This document shows, one piece after another, positions 1-6,007 of a DNA stretch of 18,436 nt (its first letter is position 1; every line of letters starts with the position of its first letter). The stretch is from assembly GCA_036741235.1 (NCBI GenBank), contig DAINSQ010000097.1:1-18436 (forward strand), given 5' to 3'. Below the pieces are notes generated by a model. That model did no database searches and was not told where the DNA came from. It worked only from the letters and a program-made list of their open reading frames with translations. Origin of the DNA: JABWBR01 sp036741235. GTDB lineage: Bacteria; Bacteroidota; Bacteroidia; Chitinophagales; Saprospiraceae. The position numbers and the translations under genes were made by a program.

Positions 1-18
1 GGTACCATGTCACCGTTC

Positions 19-1185
19 CTAAAATCCAAAAATCTCGGCCAGTTTAGCGCCCAGGGCTTCGCCGCGCAGGTTTTTAGCGATAATCACGCCGTTGCGGTCG
101 AGCAGAACGTTGGCCGGTATTGAGTTGACATGGTATTGATAGCCGGGTTCTGACTGCCAGCCTTTGAGGTCGGATACCTGCGGCCAGTTGAGATTATCCT
201 TAATAATCGCTTTGGCCCACTTATCGCGGTCTTTATCGAGTGAAACGCCGAAGACGGTAAAGCCCTGCGCGTTGTATTTTTCAAAATTAGCAACCACATT
301 CGGGTTTTCCTGTCGGCAGGGGCCGCACCAGCTCGCCCAGAAGTCGACCAACACGTATTGGCCGCGCAGGGAAGACAGTTTAAAAACATTGCCGCTGGTA
401 TCAACTTCGGCGATTTCGGGGGCGGTAGCGCCCACTGAGCTTTGCTCGAGGCGTTGGATTTTGGCAAACATTTTGGGTATCACCGGCGATTCGGGGTGGC
501 GACGGCGGATGCGATGGGTAATTTCGCGGTAGGCAGACAGGTAGTTGACGCCGTCCCAGTTGCCAATAGTAGCGTAAAGCGCCAGAGGCGAGCCGACGTT
601 GTTTTTCAGATAATTGGCAATTTCGCCGTTGACGGCTTTTTCCGCTACCTCGTATTCCTGTTCAATTGCCTCCAGCATCGGCTTGTATTTGTCGTCGACG
701 GCTTTACGTTCGGCGTCGTTGCTCAGGTTTTCCTTTGCCTTTTTGCGTTCGGCGAGAAGAGCGTCATATTTGGATTCGAAAGCAGAGAATTTTTCGGTTG
801 TTAATTTTTGATAAAAAGCCTTAAAATCGAGGTATTCCCGGATATCGCCGTTGCCGGTGGCCGTATACAGTCCGTCATTGGCGCTGCCGTCAAATTGGAT
901 GGCGATCTCATCGCCCGGGTTGGCAGGCACTAAGAGGTATTGATTGACATAAGCCAGCCGCAATATGGCTGGAGATTCCAGGTTCAGTTCGATGCGAAAA
1001 GCGCCGTTGGCATCGAGTTCCACTTCTGTAAGCTTGGTATGATTGTAGCGCTCAAAATCGGCTTCGAAGACTTGGAGTTTGGTCGCTTGTTTGGGGTTGG
1101 CAACGACCCCGGAAAGGGTGATTTTGGCTTGAACCGCCGTGAAAATAAAGACACAAAGTGCTGCCAGTACAAGTGATTTCTTCAT
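19..1185 (-). CDS. Exported TlpA-like thioredoxin-family protein (DUF4369-type N-terminus)
   Basis: Predicted thiol-disulfide oxidoreductase of the TlpA/ResA type, acting in the periplasm or at the outer face of the membrane. I start it at ATG 1183-1185 because a clear signal peptide follows (MKK, then a hydrophobic run ending AVQA, residues 1-20). An upstream in-frame ATG at 1245 would only add a non-signal extension. Residues about 21-125 form a beta-rich region like DUF4369, and about 140-210 are charged and helical. From about 255 there is an AhpC/TSA-thioredoxin fold with the redox motif WCGPC (Cys287, Cys290) and the cis-proline loop SIPANVLLD near residue 357. At 388 aa the length suits Bacteroidota TlpA proteins. 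The partner is unknown; roles in cytochrome c maturation or general disulfide reduction are family-based guesses. The stop is TAG at 19-21. The gene is probably transcribed alone. Confidence 0.9.
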   Translation of the reverse strand: MKKSLVLAALCVFIFTAVQAKITLSGVVANPKQATKLQVFEADFERYNHTKLTEVELDANGAFRIELNLESPAILRLAYVNQYLLVPANPGDEIAIQFDGSANDGLYTATGNGDIREYLDFKAFYQKLTTEKFSAFESKYDALLAERKKAKENLSNDAERKAVDDKYKPMLEAIEQEYEVAEKAVNGEIANYLKNNVGSPLALYATIGNWDGVNYLSAYREITHRIRRRHPESPVIPKMFAKIQRLEQSSVGATAPEIAEVDTSGNVFKLSSLRGQYVLVDFWASWCGPCRQENPNVVANFEKYNAQGFTVFGVSLDKDRDKWAKAIIKDNLNWPQVSDLKGWQSEPGYQYHVNSIPANVLLDRNGVIIAKNLRGEALGAKLAEIFGF

Positions 1186-1285
1186 GATCGGTGCGTTTAT
1201 GAAAAAATAAACGCCCAAATTACGCTTTATAGCGTTGTCATGCAATAGCGTCTTCGTTGGTTTCTCTTGACTGTGTAGCGCCTCA

Positions 1286-1414
1286 GGTTGGTTTAGCGCT
1301 TCGCTGTTTAGTTTTTTCGTGGTAAAAACTAAACCCTATCGCTAAACAAGCCAGGGGAGAATCGTTGTAAAGCCAAACCAACCGCAGGCGTTTCTGAGTA
1401 TAGCTAAACCAACC
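1286..1414. repeat. Cluster of nested inverted repeats built on GTTTAG / CTAAAC
   Basis: Intergenic, between two leftward genes. GGTTGGTTTAGC (1286-1297) is the perfect inverse of GCTAAACCAACC (1403-1414). Inside, GTTTAGCG (1291-1298) pairs with CGCTAAAC (1340-1347) and GTTTAGTTTTT (1306-1316) pairs with AAAAACTAAAC (1324-1334). A third AAACCAACC copy at 1375-1383 can also pair with the left arm, extending to 13 of 15 matching positions. Several mutually exclusive foldings are therefore possible. It may act as a terminator for the upstream exported-protein gene or be a dispersed palindromic repeat. Confidence 0.7.
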
Positions 1415-1431
1415 AATGGCGCACCGTGGAA

Positions 1432-1980
1432 TTAGCTTCTACTGAAAAAGAAGTCCTTCTGTCGGGTGCAGAAATTGGCCTGGGCAGACTGCAGGGCATG
1501 CTCAATGACCAGTTCGTCCATTTGGAGGTGTTTGATGCGGGCCACCTGGGTTTTTCCGCCGTCTGCGGGTTGGAGGTAGAGTGTTTGGGCGTCGTCGGAG
1601 AGCGACCAGGCGCCGGTTTCAACCAGTTCCACATTGGCGCCGCCCATTTTTTTGATATAGGTGCCGTCTGCCTGAAAAGCGAAAAGCAGGAAGGCTTTTT
1701 CAACCTGGCGGCAGTCCGATTTGCCATTTGCGTCGGCGGTCACAACATCAAAAGGATACAATGCGTTTTCCCATCTGCCCACCAGGTTGACCTCGGCGCG
1801 TTTTACGGCTGCGGGTTTGGGAGCGGCGGGTTTGGCGGTATTCGAAGAATCATTATCAGAGGCCGGCGTATCGCAACAGGGCGTGCTGTCTATGAGCATT
1901 GCCGGCTGAGAAATTTGCATACTGTGGAGCGCAGGCAGAGCCAGGCTTAGCCAAAGCGCCAAAAAGAACAAGCGTTTCAT
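1432..1980 (-). CDS. Small exported protein, lipocalin-like beta domain
   Basis: Not assigned to a named gene. The 182-residue product has a signal peptide (MKRLFFLALWLSLALPALHS, cleavage near residue 20). A Pro/Ala/Ser-rich low-complexity linker follows (about 25-60), with two adjacent cysteines (CC). From about 64 the pattern LVGRWENALYPFDV ... FQADGTYIKK ... GAWSLSDDAQTLYLQ ... LQMDELVIEHAL is typical of the lipocalin-like small beta-barrel families (DUF4488-like) common in Bacteroidota. No catalytic motif is visible and the function is unknown. A minus-strand TATATTTG box lies about 235 bases upstream, which would imply a long leader if it is used. The nearest leftward neighbour, a TlpA-like gene, is about 245 bases away across an inverted-repeat cluster, so it is probably transcribed separately. 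Confidence 0.75.
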   Translation of the reverse strand: MKRLFFLALWLSLALPALHSMQISQPAMLIDSTPCCDTPASDNDSSNTAKPAAPKPAAVKRAEVNLVGRWENALYPFDVVTADANGKSDCRQVEKAFLLFAFQADGTYIKKMGGANVELVETGAWSLSDDAQTLYLQPADGGKTQVARIKHLQMDELVIEHALQSAQANFCTRQKDFFFSRS

Positions 1981-2086
1981 CTTTCACATTTTTTAGGCTC
2001 TTTTTTACTGCCCAAAGGCAGCAATGGCCAGAGTCGGGTCCAATAATTGGTACAAAACAATTGTGTTATACTTATTTGGGGGTTAA

Positions 2087-2125
2087 ACCTGGGTGATATT
2101 TTCGTTAAGTTTGTACCTGGGTGAT
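2087..2125. repeat. Two direct copies of ACCTGGGTGAT
   Basis: The 11-mer ACCTGGGTGAT occurs at 2087-2097 and 2115-2125, with starts 28 bases apart, in the 291-base space between the divergent exported-protein gene and recO. It is followed by AT-rich sequence with TAATAA words. It could be paired binding sites for a regulator or a decayed repeat. I see no gene in this space. Confidence 0.55.
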
Positions 2126-2213
2126 TATTATTAATGACACAAAGTTGATCGGATGGCTGCATGCGCGCACTTTTTTTTGATCATCGCACCGAATTACTCG
2201 ACCAACAGCGTGG

Positions 2214-2221
2214 CAAATATA
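2214..2221 (-). promoter_or_regulatory. Possible -7 box (TATATTTG) pointing leftward
   Basis: On the minus strand 2221-2214 reads TATATTTG, a match to the Bacteroidota -7 consensus TAnnTTTG. It lies in the divergent space and points toward the exported-protein gene starting at 1980, but about 235 bases away. No -33 TTTG is obvious, so it may be chance. Confidence 0.3.
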
Positions 2222-2271
2222 ATTTCAAATCACTCTTTAAAAACAATAACAACAAAATAAAGTTCCGTTAA

Positions 2272-2997
2272 ATGTTGTTAAAAACGCGAGGCATTGTTTT
2301 CAGGACCATCAAATACGCCGAAACCAGTATTATTGCCGATATTTATACGGAAGAACGGGGGCTTCGCAAATATATATTCAGCAGTGTGCGCAAGGCCAAG
2401 TCGCGTTTTTCACCCAGCGTACTACAAGTGATGTCATTAGTAGATTTGGTGGCCTATGAGCGGGATGACCGCGATCTCAACCGCGTGAAAGAAATCCAGC
2501 CGGCATACGTCTACCAATCTATACCCTTTGACGTCAAAAAAGGGGCTGTGGGTTTGTTTATGGCTGAAATAATTCGCAAGACGATTCGGGAAGAAGAGGA
2601 AAACAGGCCTTTATTTGCCTTTATATACGATAATTTTTGCCGGCTCGACCAATCTTCTCAGCCAATCGCCAATACGCACCTCTACTTTTTGCTTGAATTG
2701 AGCGCATATCTGGGTTTTTTGCCGGGTGGAGAAGCCGACGAACAAACCCCTTATTTCGATTTGAGCGAAGGGCTGTTTGTGTCGCAGATACCCTCGCACG
2801 TTCATTACCTCGACGAGCGACACAGTATTTTGTTGCATAATTTGCTGTGCAGTTCGCCCGAGACGCATCACGAGTTGAAGCTCACCCGCGAGGAGCGACG
2901 CGGCCTGTTACAACATCTGTTGGATTATTACCGCCTTCACCTTGAAAATTTTCCGGCTATTCATTCGCACCAAATCCTGTATGAAGTGTTAAATTGA
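2272..2997 (+). CDS. recO: DNA repair protein RecO
   Basis: RecO mediates RecF-pathway recombinational repair by helping RecR load RecA on SSB-coated single-stranded DNA and by annealing strands; it acts in the cytoplasm at the nucleoid. The 241-residue product starts with the family signature MLLKTRGIVFRTIKYAETS. The N-terminal OB-fold spans about 1-80 (ADIYTEERGLRKYIFSSVRKAKSR), followed by a helical C-terminal domain with FMAEIIRKTIREEE and HLYFLLELSAYLGF. The four-cysteine zinc finger of many RecO proteins is not present, as in many members of this phylum. ATG 2272 starts directly at the conserved N-terminus. It is followed after 39 bases by the CXXC protein gene and then the acyltransferase gene, all rightward, suggesting one operon. 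Upstream is AT-rich with no recognisable -7 box. Confidence 0.94.
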   Translation: MLLKTRGIVFRTIKYAETSIIADIYTEERGLRKYIFSSVRKAKSRFSPSVLQVMSLVDLVAYERDDRDLNRVKEIQPAYVYQSIPFDVKKGAVGLFMAEIIRKTIREEEENRPLFAFIYDNFCRLDQSSQPIANTHLYFLLELSAYLGFLPGGEADEQTPYFDLSEGLFVSQIPSHVHYLDERHSILLHNLLCSSPETHHELKLTREERRGLLQHLLDYYRLHLENFPAIHSHQILYEVLN

Positions 2998-3036
2998 GTG
3001 CAGTTTGTTTAATTTTATTTTAAGAATTTCGGTTTC

Positions 3037-3249
3037 ATGAGCACATTTCAATTCAAAACCAATATAAACTGCGGCAATTGCATTCGCAGCGTATCGGGTT
3101 TCCTCAACGAAGTTGAAGGCATTACGCATTGGGAAGTCGACACCCAGACACCCGACAAAATACTCACGGTAGAAGGCGACCTCGCTATGGAGGCCATCAT
3201 TGAGGCTGTTGAGGAGGCAGGCTTTGATATCAAGGCTATGCCGGCCTGA
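3037..3249 (+). CDS. Small heavy-metal-associated (HMA) domain protein
   Basis: A 70-residue protein with the beta-alpha-beta-beta-alpha-beta pattern of copper chaperones and HMA domains. It has a metal-binding CGNC motif (Cys12, Cys15) after the first strand (FQFKTNIN), then VSGFLNEVEGITHWEVDTQ, a strand ILTVEGDL, and the closing helix and strand AIIEAVEEAGFDIKAM. It is cytoplasmic, with no signal peptide. It probably binds Cu(I) or another soft metal. The usual GMTC start of the motif is replaced by NINC, so the substrate is uncertain. It sits 39 bases after recO and 24 bases before the acyltransferase gene, so is likely cotranscribed. No metal exporter ATPase is in the window to pair with it. 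Confidence 0.85.
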   Translation: MSTFQFKTNINCGNCIRSVSGFLNEVEGITHWEVDTQTPDKILTVEGDLAMEAIIEAVEEAGFDIKAMPA

Positions 3250-3273
3250 AGATCGCTGTAAAATCTGACCCGC

Positions 3274-3828
3274 ATGAGCAGCAAATTTAGTTCCTGGATA
3301 CTTAAACTACTGGGATGGCGCGTAGAGACTGAAACCTGGCCCCTGCCGCCCAAATACGTATTGGCAGTTGTGCCGCATACTTCCAACATCGACTTCCCAC
3401 TGGGAATCCTGGCGCGCAGCGCGCTTGGAGAGCGTATTGTATATATAGGTAAAGATTCGCTGTTTAAATTCCCGCAGGGTATCATTTTTCGCCTGCTCGG
3501 CGGCCACCCTGTTGATCGCAGCAAGCGCAATAATTTCGTTGACAGCGTAGTGGATATTTACAACCGCCATGACGAATTTAAAATATGTATTGCCCCGGAG
3601 GGGACCCGCAAAAAGGTGAACAGCCTCAAAACGGGGTTTTACTATATTGCCAAAGGCGCGGGCGTACCTATATTGATGTGTAAATTCGACTATGCCAATA
3701 AAGTGGTGGGCATCAGCGCGCCTTTTTATCCAACCGACGATATTGCAGCCGATTTTAAGGTGATTGACGATTACTTCCGCGGCGTCAAAGGAAAAATTCC
3801 TGAAAATAGCTATTTGTACAATAGTTGA
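3274..3828 (+). CDS. PlsC-like 1-acyl-glycerol-3-phosphate acyltransferase family protein
   Basis: Member of the lysophospholipid acyltransferase (PlsC) superfamily, which transfers acyl chains to a glycerolipid or related hydroxyl acceptor at the inner face of the cytoplasmic membrane. The 184-residue product carries all the family blocks: block I HTSNID (HX4D; His35, Asp40), block II around GKDSLFKFPQG, block III GGHPVDR (76-82) and block IV PEGTR (108-112). It is shorter than classical PlsC and has no obvious transmembrane helix apart from a short N-terminal amphipathic stretch (SSWILKLLGW). That places it among the short acyltransferases frequent in Bacteroidota, whose exact acceptor is often unknown. 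It is the last gene of the apparent recO operon. A large hairpin with a T-tract follows about 70 bases after the stop. Confidence 0.87.
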   Translation: MSSKFSSWILKLLGWRVETETWPLPPKYVLAVVPHTSNIDFPLGILARSALGERIVYIGKDSLFKFPQGIIFRLLGGHPVDRSKRNNFVDSVVDIYNRHDEFKICIAPEGTRKKVNSLKTGFYYIAKGAGVPILMCKFDYANKVVGISAPFYPTDDIAADFKVIDDYFRGVKGKIPENSYLYNS

Positions 3829-3897
3829 CGATTTGTATACCCGTCGCTCGCTACCTTTGCGTTTGCAATATTCAATTATTGTAGTCACAACCATCTG

Positions 3898-3978
3898 TTC
3901 GGATTTTCTGACGCACAAAAAGACTGCCAACGTTAAACGTTTGGCTGCGCTTTGCGTCAGAAAATCCGAATTGTTTTT
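3898..3978 (+). terminator. Large hairpin with T-tract after the recO operon
   Basis: TTCGGATTTTCTGACGCA (3898-3915) is perfectly inverted at 3953-3970, an 18-bp stem. The 37-base loop contains a smaller imperfect hairpin (CCAACGT / ACGTTTGG). TTGTTTTT follows directly (3971-3978). It fits an intrinsic terminator for the operon ending at 3828. The long loop could instead mark a palindromic mobile repeat. Confidence 0.55.
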
Positions 3979-4017
3979 ATGTCACATTATTATATCATTT
4001 AAAACGCGTTTAGCCTT

Positions 4018-4857
4018 ATGAAATTGGTTTACACTCTTTTTATCGCCGCGCTGGCGGGATTTATTTTTCTCAACAATGCGGCGGGTCCCGGTTTGGTGCA
4101 AAACGCCGACCGCACGGGGTCTCCGCTTGGTACCGGCACCTGTGCCACGGCGGGCTGCCACAGCGGCTCCTCGTTTTCGCCTTCTATTACTGTTGAATTG
4201 CTTGACAACGGCGTTGCCGTCACTCAATACGAACCGGGTGAGAGCTACGACCTCAAGCTGACCGTCACCCCGGGCAGCGGTACGCCCCCTCGTTTTGGAT
4301 TCCAGACGGTTGCGCTAACCGGCAATGACAATACCAGTGCGGGTACATTTGGAAGCGCCCCTACCGGTTTCCGCACATTGAATATTGGCGGTCGCACCTA
4401 CGCCGAACATGCCTCTCCCCGCACCAGCAATACCTTCACAATTGAATGGACGGCCCCTGCCGCCGGCGCCGGCGAAGTGCGCTTTTATGCTGCGGGCATA
4501 GCCGCCAATGCCAACGGCAGCACCAACGGCGACGGCACGGCTGTTTTGACGGCTCCACTTACCGTAACGGAGTTGACTGTAGGTACTTTTTCTCCAGAGG
4601 CGCTGTTTAGTCAACTCGAAGTAGCTCCCAATCCGGTGAGAGACTTGCTCACGCTGCGCGCTCAAAGCGAGCAGTCGGGCGAATACCAGTTCCGCCTGGT
4701 TTCACTCAGCGGGCAAGTGCTGCTCCAGAACCGGCTGGGATTTCAGTCGGGTGAGAATGTACATACCATTGATGTAAGCACCTTGCCTGCAGGTGTGTAC
4801 CTGCTGCAAATCACCGATGGGGAGCGCGTTTCGGCAGCGAAGCTGCTCCGCCGCTAA
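4018..4857 (+). CDS. T9SS-exported protein, choice-of-anchor V type, with CX4CH motif
   Basis: A 279-residue protein exported first by Sec (hydrophobic signal peptide about 1-22) and then across the outer membrane by the type IX system. The C-terminal sorting domain covers about 205-279. It has APNPVRDLLTLR, then FRLVSLSGQVLL, IDVSTLPAGVYLLQI and the final basic KLLRR, as in type A sorting domains. Residues about 25-190 resemble the 'choice-of-anchor V' or Reeler-like secreted beta domain of Bacteroidota: TGSPLGTGTCATAGCHSG, then PGESYDLKLTVTP and TFTIEWTAP. Cys42-X4-Cys47-His48 could be a non-canonical heme c site or a disulfide. The function is unknown. The TAA stop is immediately followed by the assembly gap; the repeated sequence after the gap shows the same stop at 5010-5012, so the gene end is reliable. 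Confidence 0.88.
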   Translation: MKLVYTLFIAALAGFIFLNNAAGPGLVQNADRTGSPLGTGTCATAGCHSGSSFSPSITVELLDNGVAVTQYEPGESYDLKLTVTPGSGTPPRFGFQTVALTGNDNTSAGTFGSAPTGFRTLNIGGRTYAEHASPRTSNTFTIEWTAPAAGAGEVRFYAAGIAANANGSTNGDGTAVLTAPLTVTELTVGTFSPEALFSQLEVAPNPVRDLLTLRAQSEQSGEYQFRLVSLSGQVLLQNRLGFQSGENVHTIDVSTLPAGVYLLQITDGERVSAAKLLRR

Positions 4858-4859
4858 CC
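4805..4859. repeat. Left copy of a 55-base exact duplication at the gap edge
   Basis: These 55 bases, from TGCAAATCACC to CCGCTAACC, cover the last codons and stop of the T9SS cargo gene. They are repeated exactly at 4960-5014 on the other side of the N run. This is most simply a contig-end overlap, not a biological repeat. Confidence 0.93.
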
Positions 4860-4959
4860 NNNNNNNNNNNNNNNNNNNNNNNNNNNNNNNNNNNNNNNNN
4901 NNNNNNNNNNNNNNNNNNNNNNNNNNNNNNNNNNNNNNNNNNNNNNNNNNNNNNNNNNN
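4860..4959. other. Assembly gap of 100 Ns
   Basis: Exactly 100 unknown bases join two contigs. Both flanks end in the same 55 bases, so the true sequence is probably continuous with one copy, making the gap and one copy artefacts of scaffolding. Confidence 0.97.
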
Positions 4960-5014
4960 TGCAAATCACCGATGGGGAGCGCGTTTCGGCAGCGAAGCTG
5001 CTCCGCCGCTAACC
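4960..5014. repeat. Right copy of the 55-base exact duplication
   Basis: Identical to 4805-4859. It leads without a break into the palindrome at 5013-5075, which is probably what broke the assembly graph. The cargo-gene stop is repeated here at 5010-5012. Confidence 0.93.
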
Positions 5015-5087
5015 CGGTACCGGTCAGACCGCTAACAGCGTTACCTACCGGGTTAGCGGTCTGACCGGTACCGGGGCGGTCTTTTTT
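5013..5087 (+). terminator. 24-bp perfect palindrome between convergent genes, probable terminator
   Basis: Bases 5013-5036 (starting CCCGGTACCGG, ending GACCGCTAAC) are perfectly inverted at 5052-5075, with a 15-base loop. Six Ts follow at 5082-5087 on the plus strand. A second, exclusive pairing of 14 bp is possible between CCGCTAACCCGGTA (5006-5019) and 5046-5059. The right arm also encodes the last residues and stop of the enoyl-CoA hydratase. With the gap closed, only about 40 bases separate the two stops, so it probably terminates the T9SS cargo gene and perhaps both genes. Confidence 0.6.
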
Positions 5088-5835
5088 CCAGGAAGGCGGC
5101 CACGCCTTCCTGGAAATCCTCGGTTTGACCTGCGCGCACCTGCCATTCTTCCTCGGCCTGGAGTTGCTGCGACAAATTATTATTAAGCGACAAGTTGAGT
5201 ACATGTTTGGTATAGGCCAATCCTAGTGCGGGCAGAGCGGCGAGTTGGGATGCTATTTTCAATGCCTCGGCCTCCAACGATTCGTCGGGAAAGACCTTGT
5301 AGATCATGCCCATAGCGGCGGCATCGGCGGCGCTCACGCGTTCGGCCAGCATCATCAGCGCGGTAGCGCGTTGCATACCGATGAGGCGGGGCAGGAAATA
5401 AGTGCCGCCGCTGTCGGGTATCAGTCCGATTTTGCTAAAAGCCTGTAAAAACGAAGCCGACTCGGCGGCTACCACAATATCGCAGCACAAGGCGATATTA
5501 GCGCCGGCGCCGGCGGCCACCCCGTTTACGGCGCATACCACTGGCATCTCCAACTGCCTTATACGCTCAACAATGGGATTATAATGTTCCGCCAGGATAG
5601 TATACATTGACGGGCCGTCTTCTGCCACAACCTCGGCAAGATCCTGTCCGGCTGAAAAAGCCTTGCCGTTGCCGGTGAGCAACATTACGCGCACCGACTT
5701 GTCGGCGCGGCATTTATCCAGCGCGCTCTGTAGCGCCAATGCCATTTCGCGGTTGAAACTATTGTATACTTTGGGTCTGTTGAGCCTGATCAGGGCCACG
5801 CCCTGTTGAATATCGAACAAAATAGTCGGTTCCAC
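5053..5835 (-). CDS. Enoyl-CoA hydratase/isomerase, PaaG-like
   Basis: Crotonase-fold enzyme of 260 residues, cytoplasmic. It most resembles PaaG (ring-opening 2-(1,2-epoxy-1,2-dihydrophenyl)acetyl-CoA isomerase), but general enoyl-CoA hydratase activity cannot be excluded. Visible features are LNRPKVYNSFN, the oxyanion-hole segment GNGKAFSAGQDL (about 55-66), VNGVAAGAGANIALCCDIVVAAE (about 104-126), and the PaaG-style FLQAFSKIGLIPDSGGTYFLPRLIG near the catalytic loop. The C-terminus is GVAAFLEKRPPRYRSDR. The start codon is GTG (5833-5835); residues EPTILFDIQQGVALIRLNRP then align with the usual family start. The last seven residues lie in the right arm of the palindrome at 5013-5075, giving an arginine-rich tail in place of the usual FKGK-like ending. 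No other phenylacetate genes are nearby, so the pathway is uncertain. Confidence 0.88.
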   Translation of the reverse strand: MEPTILFDIQQGVALIRLNRPKVYNSFNREMALALQSALDKCRADKSVRVMLLTGNGKAFSAGQDLAEVVAEDGPSMYTILAEHYNPIVERIRQLEMPVVCAVNGVAAGAGANIALCCDIVVAAESASFLQAFSKIGLIPDSGGTYFLPRLIGMQRATALMMLAERVSAADAAAMGMIYKVFPDESLEAEALKIASQLAALPALGLAYTKHVLNLSLNNNLSQQLQAEEEWQVRAGQTEDFQEGVAAFLEKRPPRYRSDR

Positions 5836-6007
5836 GTTTTACCCCGTTTTAAAGGTTAGGAGATGATAATATTGGCAGGCAATATCTGAAAAAAGACCCA
5901 AAATCGCAGCTTCATAGCAGGAAAAGGACAAGTCAAATGCCATTGGCTGGGAAATTTTTACGACATTTGCGCCTTCATTTTTAAGCGAGTAGAAAAAATC
6001 ACAGAAC

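Noticed and set aside
1..6. GGTACC at the window start, the same hexamer as in the palindrome at 5013-5075
   Set aside because: A 6-base match is too short to mean anything, and the neighbouring bases differ.
1977..2162. 61-codon leftward open frame in the recO upstream space
   Set aside because: No domain, low-complexity translation, and it includes the direct repeats; not supported as a gene.
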